From the NCBI GenBank assembly GCA_016841965.1, contig JAEANN010000015.1:39419-103418 (forward strand): DNA of 64,000 nucleotides. Direction: 5' to 3'. This document shows, one piece after another, positions 52,987 to 61,646 of this stretch. A program made the position numbers and the translations under genes. The notes under the pieces were generated by a model that saw nothing but the letters and a program-made list of their open reading frames with translations, was not told the origin of the DNA and did no database searches. This stretch comes from Candidatus Roseilinea mizusawaensis. Its GTDB lineage: Bacteria; Chloroflexota; Anaerolineae; J036; Brachytrichaceae. How positions within the stretch are numbered: the stretch's first letter is position 1; each line of letters begins with the position of its first letter.

Positions 52987-53110
52987 AGCGCCGATTGCCC
53001 AGCCGGGGGCGCACAAATTCGCAGGGGCCTGGCGCTGAGCCGTCCAGGCGCGCTGAATTTCTGAAGGCGAGGGCAAGCTTGGCAACTTGGCCTGCGGGCG
53101 ACTTGTCATC

Positions 53111-53130
53111 GGCAAGCCTGACAGCTTGCC
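53111..53130. repeat. Dispersed GGCAAGC hairpin repeat
   Basis: GGCAAGC (53111-53117) pairs with GCTTGCC (53124-53130) and is followed by CTACAT. Similar words (ACTTGGCCT and GCTTGCCCTAC) occur at about 12609-12642 in another intergenic space, suggesting a dispersed family of small hairpin repeats. Confidence 0.45.
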
Positions 53131-53195
53131 CTACATCTACCCATCATGCCGGCGCTCACAACAGACGCGATAGGCGATTGATTTGACGCCGGCGC

Positions 53196-53225
53196 CGTGC
53201 GCCGTGCGCCGGCGCACGGCGCACG
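53196..53225. repeat. 30-bp perfect palindrome
   Basis: The right half is the exact reverse complement of the left half with no spacer; the left half is CGTGCGCCGTGCGCC. It ends three bases before the -35 box of the GntR promoter. It could extrude a cruciform, serve as a protein site, or act as the 3' hairpin of the SIS-domain gene, although no T-run follows. Confidence 0.8.
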
Positions 53226-53228
53226 CGC

Positions 53229-53257
53229 TTGACCGGCCGGCGAAACAGTGATAAGAT
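53229..53257 (+). promoter_or_regulatory. Sigma-70-like promoter of the GntR gene
   Basis: TTGACC (53229-53234), a 17-base spacer and TAAGAT (53252-53257) give a near-consensus promoter. Transcription should start around 53264, so the 16-bp palindrome at 53273-53288 would lie in the very short leader. Confidence 0.6.
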
Positions 53258-53272
53258 CGACTTGTTTGATTT

Positions 53273-53288
53273 ATCGGATTAATCCGAT
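53273..53288. promoter_or_regulatory. 16-bp palindrome, candidate GntR autoregulatory operator
   Basis: ATCGGATT and AATCCGAT form a perfect 16-bp palindrome two bases upstream of the GntR start codon, just downstream of the predicted transcription start. A bound FCD-type regulator would block elongation there, so autorepression is the simplest reading. Confidence 0.6.
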
Positions 53289-53290
53289 CA

Positions 53291-54085
53291 ATGCAACTCA
53301 GACCGAAAGCCATGCTGCTTGACAAGCTCGACTCTGATCTCGTGCGATATATCGTCGAACGTGAGTTCCGGCCAGGAGACCGGCTTCCTCCGCTGGAAGA
53401 TATCAGCAAGGAGTTGGAGATCAGCATCGGCAAGCTGCGCGAGCAACTGGAAGTGGCGCGCAGTCTGGGTCTGGTTGATGTGCGGCCGCGCACCGGCATT
53501 CGTCTGTGCGAGTATAGTTTCCTGCCGGCCATTCGCTTTAGCCTGCTATATGCGCTGGCATCCAGCCCCCACCAATTCGAGGCCTTCAGCGCGCTGCGCA
53601 ACCACATCGAGTCGGCGTTCTGGCACGAAGCCGTCCGGCTGTTAAACGCCGAAGACCACCGCCACCTGGCAGCGATCATCGAGCAGGCTTGGGCCAAGCT
53701 CGACGGCGACCCCATCCGCATCCCGCACACCGAACACCGCGAACTGCACATGACCATATTTGGCCGTCTGGACAACCCATTTGTCAAAGGACTGCTAGAA
53801 GCGTATTGGGAAGCGTACGAGGCTGTGGGACTGAACGTCTTTTCGGATTATCAGTATCTGCGCGAGGTGTGGGGCTACCACGAACGAATTGTGGACGCAA
53901 TTGTGGCCGGCCGGCTGGACGAAGGCCATCGCCTGCTGAACGAACACACGCAGTTGTTGCAACACCGCGAAACACCCCGCCCGGCCTCTGGCACAAAACC
54001 CAAAGCGCGGATGCTAGGCGGCAATGGCGCTGCAAGGCAGGCCGGCGCCAAACATGCTGTGAAAGTTGCGCTCGCGCGGCGCTGA
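53291..54085 (+). CDS. GntR-family regulator with FCD-type ligand domain
   Basis: 264 residues. The winged helix (about 10-75) reads VEREFRPGDRLPPLEDISKE and ISIGKLREQLEVARSLGLVD, with an unusual DIGK-like recognition helix. The C-terminal all-helical FCD domain has the metal or ligand pattern with HRELHMTIFGRLDNPFVKGL and GYHERIVDAIVAGRLDEGHR. The last 35 residues are basic and low-complexity. It lies 74 bases upstream of korAB on the same strand, so it may sense a carboxylate and control that operon as well as itself. Confidence 0.88.
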   Translation: MQLRPKAMLLDKLDSDLVRYIVEREFRPGDRLPPLEDISKELEISIGKLREQLEVARSLGLVDVRPRTGIRLCEYSFLPAIRFSLLYALASSPHQFEAFSALRNHIESAFWHEAVRLLNAEDHRHLAAIIEQAWAKLDGDPIRIPHTEHRELHMTIFGRLDNPFVKGLLEAYWEAYEAVGLNVFSDYQYLREVWGYHERIVDAIVAGRLDEGHRLLNEHTQLLQHRETPRPASGTKPKARMLGGNGAARQAGAKHAVKVALARR

Positions 54086-54159
54086 TCGCGGCGCGAAGCT
54101 GCAAGCGTTGAATGAATGAAGCTGAAAGTTGATGTTACGTGTATGGAAGGAGAGATGAC

Positions 54160-56001
54160 ATGATCACTTCACTACAGCCAAGCGTCCATGAAGACGCTCT
54201 GGCCAGCCGCCCGCCGGTGATAAACGACTTTTCGATCCGCGTGGCAACCAAGAACGGCTCTGGCAGCCAGACAGCCAACACGACATTGTTGCGCGCGCTG
54301 TTCAAGATGGGCATTCCGGTCAGCGGCAAGAACCTGTTTCCGTCCAACATCCAGGGCATGCCCACCTGGTACACCATCCGGGCAAACAAAGATGGCTTCA
54401 TTGCGCGCCGGCCCAGCGCCGAGATCGTGGTCGCGATCAACCCTGCAACCGCCATCGAGGATTATCAATCTGTCGAAACAGGCGGCTTCTTCATGTACGC
54501 CGACGACATCAAGCTGCAGATGAACCGAAGCGACATCTCGCATTACCCCATCCCGGTCAAGAAACTGGCGACGGAGAACGAGAAAGATCCCAAGCTGCGC
54601 ACATACGTGGCGAACATGGTCTATGTCGGGGCGCTGGCGTGGTTGTTGGGCATCGACCTGGCCGACATCGAAAGCGCCCTGCTCTTCCACTTCAAGGGCA
54701 AGCGCAAGCCGGTGGACTCAAACATGAAGGTCGTGCGCCAGGCCCACCAGTGGGCAGCCGAGAATCTGATCAAGACAGATCCGTTTCGTGTAGAGAAGAT
54801 GAACGCCACCGACGGGCTGATCATGATCGATGGCAATACGGCCGGGGCGTTGGGCGCAATTTATGGCGGCGTCACATTTGCAGCCTGGTATCCGATCACG
54901 CCGGCCACCAGCCTGGCCGATGCGCTGAACCATTTCCTGCCACGGTTGCGCACCGACCCCGAAACCGGCCTGCCCACCTATGCTATCTTGCAAGCCGAGG
55001 ATGAACTGGCTGCGCTGGGCATGGTAGTCGGCGCGGGGTGGGCCGGCGCGCGCGCCATGACCTCTACATCGGGGCCGGGCATCTCGCTGATGACGGAATT
55101 CACCGGCTTGGCGTACTTTGCCGAAGTGCCGGCGGTGATATGGGATGTGCAGCGCATGGGGCCAAGCACGGGCATGCCGACCCGCGTGTCGCAGGGCGAC
55201 GTGCTGAAGGTGTATTTCCTCGGCCACGGCGACGCCAAACATCCGTGCTACCTGCCCGGCAATGTTAAAGAATGTTTCGAGTTTGGGTGGCGGGCATTCG
55301 ATCTGGCCGAATACTTACAGACACCCGTGTTTGTGCTGAGCGACCTCGATTTAGGCATGAACCAGTGGATGAGCGAGCCGTTCGAGTATCCCGATCAGCC
55401 GATGCAACGCGGCAAGGTGCTGACGGCCGATGACCTGAAACGTCTGGGCGGTTTCGCGCGCTATCGAGACGTGGACGGGGACGGCATTGGCTACCGCACC
55501 CTGCCGGGCACCGATCACCCTCTGGCCGCATACTTTGCGCGCGGCACCGGCCACAACGAGCGCGCCCAGCTCTCGGAGCGGCCCGAAGACTGGGAGAACA
55601 ACATGGCGCGACTGGGCCGCAAGTTCGAGATGGCGCGCAAGCTGATGCCAAAGCCCATCGTCCAGCGCGTCGATGACGCAGAGATCGGCATCATCAGCTA
55701 TGGATCGGCCGACCCGGCGGTCGAAGAAGCGCGGGCGCTGCTAGCGCAAGCGGGAATCAAGACCTCGTATTTAAGATTGCGCGCGCTGCCGCTGGAACAG
55801 ACCACCACGGACTTCATCGCAGCGCACCGGCGCTGCTATGTGGTGGAATTGAACACCGACGCGCAGATGCTCCAGTTGCTGCGCCTGCACGCGCCAGAGT
55901 TTGCGACGCGCCTCGTCGCAGCCAATCATTCAGACGGGCTGCCGTTGACGGCGGATTGGATCAGCGCAGCGATCCGCACAAGCGAAGGCACAGCCATCTA
56001 A
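54160..56001 (+). CDS. korA: 2-oxoacid:ferredoxin oxidoreductase, fused gamma-alpha subunit
   Basis: 613 residues. The start at 54160 follows AAGGAGAG. The N-terminal gamma domain (about 20-200) has VATKNGSGSQTANTTLLRAL, and the alpha part has AAWYPITPATSLADALNHFL and TSTSGPGISLMTEFTGLAYF, with the C-terminal CoA-contacting domain from about 490. With KorB it oxidises 2-oxoacids (probably 2-oxoglutarate or a branched analogue) and reduces ferredoxin, a likely electron source for the hydrogenase. Confidence 0.93.
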   Translation: MITSLQPSVHEDALASRPPVINDFSIRVATKNGSGSQTANTTLLRALFKMGIPVSGKNLFPSNIQGMPTWYTIRANKDGFIARRPSAEIVVAINPATAIEDYQSVETGGFFMYADDIKLQMNRSDISHYPIPVKKLATENEKDPKLRTYVANMVYVGALAWLLGIDLADIESALLFHFKGKRKPVDSNMKVVRQAHQWAAENLIKTDPFRVEKMNATDGLIMIDGNTAGALGAIYGGVTFAAWYPITPATSLADALNHFLPRLRTDPETGLPTYAILQAEDELAALGMVVGAGWAGARAMTSTSGPGISLMTEFTGLAYFAEVPAVIWDVQRMGPSTGMPTRVSQGDVLKVYFLGHGDAKHPCYLPGNVKECFEFGWRAFDLAEYLQTPVFVLSDLDLGMNQWMSEPFEYPDQPMQRGKVLTADDLKRLGGFARYRDVDGDGIGYRTLPGTDHPLAAYFARGTGHNERAQLSERPEDWENNMARLGRKFEMARKLMPKPIVQRVDDAEIGIISYGSADPAVEEARALLAQAGIKTSYLRLRALPLEQTTTDFIAAHRRCYVVELNTDAQMLQLLRLHAPEFATRLVAANHSDGLPLTADWISAAIRTSEGTAI

Positions 56002-56013
56002 GGAGAGTGTGAG

Positions 56014-57048
56014 ATGGGAACTGCATCACTCCAGAAAGCAAACGTGATCGGCTTGCAGAAGATCGACTACAAGGGCAATGACTCGACATTGTGCGCCGGC
56101 TGTGGCCATGATTCGATCGCGTCGCAGATCATCACGGCCTGCTACGAGATGGGCGTGAAGCCGGAGCATGTCATCAAGCTCAGTGGCATCGGCTGCTCGA
56201 GCAAAAGCCCGGCCTACTTCATGAATCGCGCCTGGGGCTTCAACACCCTGCACGGGCGCATGGCCGCCGTAGCCACCGGCGCGCTGACGGCCAACCACAA
56301 ACTGACCGGCATCGGCGTCAGCGGCGACGGCGACACCGGCAGCATCGGCCTGGGCAACTTCAAGCACATGGTGCGCCGCAACGTGCGCATGGTCTACATC
56401 ATCGAGAACAATGGCGTGTATGGCCTGACCAAAGGTCAGTTCTCCGCCACCGCCGATGTGGGCCAGGAGCTAAAACATGCCGGCAAGAACGAACTGCCGC
56501 CGATCGACCTGTGCATGGAAGCGCTCATCGCCGAGTGCGGCTTTGTGGCGCGGTCGTTCGCCGGCGACCCCAAACAGGTGGTGACGCTGCTCAAGGCCGC
56601 GCTCAGCCATCGCGGCACGGCTGTGCTCGACATCATCAGCCCGTGCGTCACTTTCAACAACCATGACGACTCGACCAAGAGCTACGTGTGGGGCAAGACC
56701 AACGACGACCGCATCAACGATTTCACCTATGTGCCCCACCAGGAAGAGATCATGGTGGAATACGAGGAAGGCGAGGTCAAGGAAGTCACGCTACACGACG
56801 GCTCGCACATCCTCCTCAAAAAGCTGGACAGCAAGCACGATCCGACCGACCGCGCCGCCGCCATCGAACTGCTGGAAGAGGCGCGCGAGAAGCAGCTTTT
56901 CATCACCGGCCTGCTGTATGTGGACAATAGACGCCCGAGCCTGGCCGAGCATCTGCGGCTTGGCGACACGCCCCTGGCGCTGATGCCCTTCGAGCGCCTG
57001 CGGCCCTCGCGCGAGTCGCTGGACAAGATTCTGGACTCGATGAAGTGA
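56014..57048 (+). CDS. korB: 2-oxoacid:ferredoxin oxidoreductase, beta subunit
   Basis: 344 residues. Cysteines of the [4Fe-4S] cluster are in LCAGCGHDSIASQI and IGCSSKSPAYFMN, plus ISPCVTFNN near residue 210. TPP-binding residues are in GVSGDGDTGSIGLGNFKHMV and IENNGVYGLTKGQFSATADV. No separate delta (ferredoxin-like) subunit is present, as in the two-subunit archaeal enzymes. It begins 12 bases after korA and ends at a strong bidirectional terminator. Confidence 0.94.
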   Translation: MGTASLQKANVIGLQKIDYKGNDSTLCAGCGHDSIASQIITACYEMGVKPEHVIKLSGIGCSSKSPAYFMNRAWGFNTLHGRMAAVATGALTANHKLTGIGVSGDGDTGSIGLGNFKHMVRRNVRMVYIIENNGVYGLTKGQFSATADVGQELKHAGKNELPPIDLCMEALIAECGFVARSFAGDPKQVVTLLKAALSHRGTAVLDIISPCVTFNNHDDSTKSYVWGKTNDDRINDFTYVPHQEEIMVEYEEGEVKEVTLHDGSHILLKKLDSKHDPTDRAAAIELLEEAREKQLFITGLLYVDNRRPSLAEHLRLGDTPLALMPFERLRPSRESLDKILDSMK

Positions 57049-57076
57049 GGCAGCCAACCTCGGCAGCCCTAAAAGC

Positions 57077-57107
57077 AAACGCCCGAAACACATTGTTTCG
57101 GGCGTTT
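57077..57107. terminator. Bidirectional terminator between korB and the Opp operon
   Basis: AAACGCCCGAAAC (57077-57089) and GTTTCGGGCGTTT (57095-57107) form a perfect 13-bp stem with a 5-base loop. T-rich sequence follows on both sides (GTGTTTG on plus, GCTTTTAGG on minus), so it can end both convergent units. Confidence 0.88.
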
Positions 57108-57127
57108 GTGTTTGAGCAGTGAAGGCG

Positions 57128-58207
<1,080 letters not shown>

Positions 58208-58253
58208 GCTGCATTCTCCTCAAGATTTTGTCAAGATATTGATGCGGCCGCTG

Positions 58254-59282
58254 TCAAGGCTCAGTTTTGTAAAGGAAGCAACTGACCTTGTGGTTAGGAC
58301 TGACTTCGATCATGGGCGGGCGCACAGCGTCGCAGAGCCCCGGCATGCGATGCTCGCAGCGGCTATAGAACGGACATCCTTTGGGCAGGTTGTAGGGGTT
58401 GGGCAGCGCGCCGCTGATCGGCGCCAGCCGGTCTTGGCCGCCCTCTATCCGCGGGATCGAGCGCCACAACGCCTGTGTGTAGGGGTGGAGCGGGTTATCG
58501 AAAATCTCGCCGGTCTCCGCCTGTTCCATCACCAGGCCCAGATACATCACCATGATCTCGTCGGACATCTCGCTCACCACAGCCAGGTCATGGCTGATAT
58601 ACATGAGCGCCATGTTGAATTCACGTTGGAGGTTGGCAATCAGCTCAAGGATCTGGGCTTCGATGGTCACATCGAGGGCGGTGGTCGGCTCGTCAGCGAT
58701 CAGCAGCCGGGGATTGCACGACAACGCCATAGCGATCATGGCGCGCTGGCGCATACCGCCGCTCAACTGGTGCGGGTAGGAATCGATGAGACGCTTGGGC
58801 TGAGGAATGCCGACGCGCCCCAGCAAATCTATAGTCCGCTCACGCACCTGTTTCTTTGACAGGCCAGGCAAATGTAGTTCGATGGCTTCGCCAATCTGAT
58901 TGCCGATGGTGAACAACGGACTGAAAGAGGTCATCGGCTCCTGAAAGATCATGCTGATCTCCTTCCAGCGCAGCGCGCGTATACGCTGGCCACGCGGATC
59001 AAGCTTGAGCATGTCGATGACTTCGCTGTTGTTGTTCGGGCCGAGGTGCAGCAGGATTTCGCCGCCGACGTGTTTGGCCGGCGGCTCGGGGGCGATGCGC
59101 ATGATCGACTGCGCGGTCACGGACTTGCCGCAACCGCTTTCGCCAATGACGCCGAGCGAGCGGCCCTGCCGGATTTGGAAGCTGACGCCATCGACCGCCT
59201 TGACGATTCCTTCGTAAAGATAGAAGTACGTGCGCAGATCACGCACCTCGATCAGCTTATCATTCGTTGAAGTTGATGTCAT
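58254..59282 (-). CDS. Oligopeptide-type ABC transporter ATPase, OppD/DppD
   Basis: 342 residues. Walker A GVIGESGCGKSVTAQSIMRI, signature YPHQLSGGMRQRAMIAMALS, Walker B RLLIADEPTTALDVTIEAQI. The C-terminal cysteine motif is in LPKGCPFYSRCEHRMPGLCD. The two ATPases differ in their recognition regions and should form a heterodimer with the OppB/OppC-like permeases. Confidence 0.94.
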   Translation of the reverse strand: MTSTSTNDKLIEVRDLRTYFYLYEGIVKAVDGVSFQIRQGRSLGVIGESGCGKSVTAQSIMRIAPEPPAKHVGGEILLHLGPNNNSEVIDMLKLDPRGQRIRALRWKEISMIFQEPMTSFSPLFTIGNQIGEAIELHLPGLSKKQVRERTIDLLGRVGIPQPKRLIDSYPHQLSGGMRQRAMIAMALSCNPRLLIADEPTTALDVTIEAQILELIANLQREFNMALMYISHDLAVVSEMSDEIMVMYLGLVMEQAETGEIFDNPLHPYTQALWRSIPRIEGGQDRLAPISGALPNPYNLPKGCPFYSRCEHRMPGLCDAVRPPMIEVSPNHKVSCFLYKTEP

Positions 59283-59345
59283 GTTCTGTCTTCTTCATCC
59301 ACCTGGGCGCGCCCGGTATGCCGCCGGAAGCGCGCGCTGAAAAGC

Positions 59346-60521
59346 CTATCTCGTGTACGGGTCCGCGGCGTCGCGCAAGCCATCACCCACGAAATTGAAG
59401 AGCAGTACGGCGCCGATCACGAACAGCGCCGGGATCAACAACCAGGATTGCTGAGCCACGGCGACGATGTTCTGCGCGTCCTGCAACAAGACGCCCCAAC
59501 TGACGGCAGGCGGCTGCATACCCAGCCCGATGAAGCTCAGCGCCGTCTCGCCTAGGATCACGCCGGGGATGGATGTGGTGATGGACACAATAAGATGGCT
59601 GGTGAAGCCGGGGAGCAGGTGGCGCATGATAATGCGGCTGCGACTGGCGCCGGCAGCTTGGGCGGCCAGCGCGTAGTCTTCCTCGCGCAATTGCAACAAC
59701 TTGCCGCGCACAACGCGGGCGAGGCCGGCCCAGCCGATGACCGACAAAATCAGCGTAATGGCGAAGTACGTCTGCACAGTGGGCCAGTTGCGTGGCAGCG
59801 CCGCCGATAGCGCAATCCATAGCGGCAGCGTCGGGATCGACAACAAGAAATCAATGACGCGCTGAATGATGTCGTCAGCGAGGCCGCCGATATAACCGGA
59901 GATGCCGCCAAGCGTCACACCCAGCATGAAGCTGACCATTACACCAAGCAACCCGATTGACAACGAAATACGGGCGCCAAAGAGGGTGCGCGAGAATAGG
60001 TCGCGGCCCAGGCGGTCGGTGCCGAACAGGTTGATGGGCGGATTTCCGGGGCCGGTGCCGAACAGGTGCAGATCCGTATCGATTAGGCCGGCGAATTTAT
60101 ACGGCTCGCCTTTGGTAAAAAACTGGATCGGAATAGGCTGTGAGGTATCCGGCTCGAACACAAATTTGAACGTCTTGGGATCAACTCGTCGCTTCTCGGG
60201 GTAGATAAATGGGCCGGTCAACCCAACTCCTTCACGAGTGAAATAGATGGTCGTCGGCGGCTTTTGTTGACTACCCTCAAAACGGGTCAACGGCCCATAG
60301 GGCGCCACAAAGTCGGCAAAGATGGCCACCAGGTAAAGCAAGATCAACAAGGCGGCGGAGACCATAGCGACCTTGTGTTTGCGGAAGCGCCACCAGATCA
60401 GTTGGCGCTGGGTGGCATAATAAAATCGCTCGTCCTGCGGCCGGGTTTGTTCTTCGGTGGGTTCGGGGCCGATCACGTGGCCGGCCGGCGCGGCAGTCGT
60501 TAGGGGAGGCTTGGCGCTCAC
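59346..60521 (-). CDS. Oligopeptide-type ABC permease, OppC/DppC
   Basis: 391 residues from a GTG at 60521 that overlaps the upstream stop (GTGA). A 45-residue hydrophilic N-terminus precedes the first helix (VAMVSAALLILLYLVAIFAD). An extracytoplasmic loop of about 100 residues follows, then the permease core with the EAA loop YALAAQAAGASRSRIIMRHL and a C-terminal VLLFNFVGDGLRDAADPYTR. The loop is longer than usual for DppC. Confidence 0.92.
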   Translation of the reverse strand: MSAKPPLTTAAPAGHVIGPEPTEEQTRPQDERFYYATQRQLIWWRFRKHKVAMVSAALLILLYLVAIFADFVAPYGPLTRFEGSQQKPPTTIYFTREGVGLTGPFIYPEKRRVDPKTFKFVFEPDTSQPIPIQFFTKGEPYKFAGLIDTDLHLFGTGPGNPPINLFGTDRLGRDLFSRTLFGARISLSIGLLGVMVSFMLGVTLGGISGYIGGLADDIIQRVIDFLLSIPTLPLWIALSAALPRNWPTVQTYFAITLILSVIGWAGLARVVRGKLLQLREEDYALAAQAAGASRSRIIMRHLLPGFTSHLIVSITTSIPGVILGETALSFIGLGMQPPAVSWGVLLQDAQNIVAVAQQSWLLIPALFVIGAVLLFNFVGDGLRDAADPYTR

Positions 60522-61516
60522 TTCTTCACTCCTCCGTACCGGATGCGGGGATCCATGGCCGCAAGCAGGATATCCGAAAGCAGGGTGCCGATCACAGTCA
60601 ATGTGCTCAGAATCATGACGATGCTGCCGGCGAGATACATGTCCTGGGCCAACACCGCGCGCAAGAGCAACGGGCCTGTGGTCTGAATGCTGAGCACGAT
60701 CGACACCAATACTTCGCCCGACACCAGGCCGGGCAGCACCCACCCAACTGTGCTGATGATGGGATTGATGGCCATGCGCACCGGATACTTGAGGAGCAGC
60801 TTGACCTCCGAAAGGCCTTTGGCGCGCGCAGTAACGACGTATTGCTTCTTCAACTCATCTAGCAAGTTGGCACGCATCACGCGGATAGTCGTGCCGGTGC
60901 TGCCCAGGCCAATGATGAACAGTGGCAGGATGAGATGCTTCAACATGTCCAGGAACTTCTCTATCGACCACGGCGCATCAACATATTGACTGGAGAACAG
61001 GCCGAGAGGAGAGAAGCCGGTGGTGGTAAATATGAACCACGCGAGCACCAGGGCCACCAGGAAACCCGGCGTCGCCAGACCGATGAAACCAATAAACGTA
61101 AATATGTAGTCCCAGACCGAATACTGATGCGTCGCTGAATAGATACCGATAGGAATTGCAATCGCCCACGACAGCAGCAGCGAGGCAACCGAGATGGCCA
61201 TTGTGAGCGGGATTCGCTCTGAGAGCAGATCGTTCACGGGGCGATTCCACTGAAAGGACCAACCCAAATTGCCGTAAATGATCATGTTCTCCATCCAGCG
61301 TAGGTAACGTTCATGCAGGGGCTTGTCCAGGCCGTATTGCCGGGTGAGACGGTCTGCCTCATCCTGCCCCAACTCGACGCCAGACATGCGCAGGTTTTCA
61401 ATTTGGAAGGTGACCCAGTCGCCTGGGGGCAATTCGATCACAACAAACGAGACGACAGAGATCAGCAACAGGATGGGAATCAAAGTCACGAGGCGACGAG
61501 CAATATACGCTATCAC
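60518..61516 (-). CDS. Oligopeptide-type ABC permease, OppB/DppB
   Basis: 332 residues, six helices. The N-terminus RLVTLIPILLLISVVSFVVI and the DKPLHERYLRWMENMI segment are typical of OppB. The EAA loop is VVTARAKGLSEVKLLLKYPV. It is the first permease gene, about 130 bases downstream of the binding-protein gene, with a hairpin in between. Confidence 0.93.
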   Translation of the reverse strand: MIAYIARRLVTLIPILLLISVVSFVVIELPPGDWVTFQIENLRMSGVELGQDEADRLTRQYGLDKPLHERYLRWMENMIIYGNLGWSFQWNRPVNDLLSERIPLTMAISVASLLLSWAIAIPIGIYSATHQYSVWDYIFTFIGFIGLATPGFLVALVLAWFIFTTTGFSPLGLFSSQYVDAPWSIEKFLDMLKHLILPLFIIGLGSTGTTIRVMRANLLDELKKQYVVTARAKGLSEVKLLLKYPVRMAINPIISTVGWVLPGLVSGEVLVSIVLSIQTTGPLLLRAVLAQDMYLAGSIVMILSTLTVIGTLLSDILLAAMDPRIRYGGVKK

Positions 61517-61588
61517 TTGGCGCTTCCTCCTGGAGGATGACCCTCAGCCCTGCCGGCAGATTGAGACACCCGGCTGAGATGAGTAGAC

Positions 61589-61613
61589 CACTGCCGGGGT
61601 TGTCCCGGCAGTG
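61589..61613 (-). other. Intercistronic hairpin after the peptide-binding protein gene
   Basis: CACTGCCGGG (61589-61598) pairs perfectly with CCCGGCAGTG (61604-61613) around five bases. On the minus strand no T-run follows, so it is more likely a 3'-end stabiliser that raises binding-protein levels relative to the permeases. It lies 33 bases past the binding-protein stop. Confidence 0.6.
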
Positions 61614-61646
61614 ATCTAGTGTTGCGGCAAACCGGCGCGCAATAGC

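Larger units (their letters stand above)
52987..53290. other. Intergenic region with several dyads, upstream of the GntR gene
   Basis: 304 bases. From left to right it holds a GGCAAGC/GCTTGCC hairpin repeat (53111-53130), a 30-bp perfect palindrome (53196-53225), a promoter (53229-53257) and a 16-bp palindrome (53273-53288) next to the GntR start codon. No gene is supported here. Confidence 0.6.
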
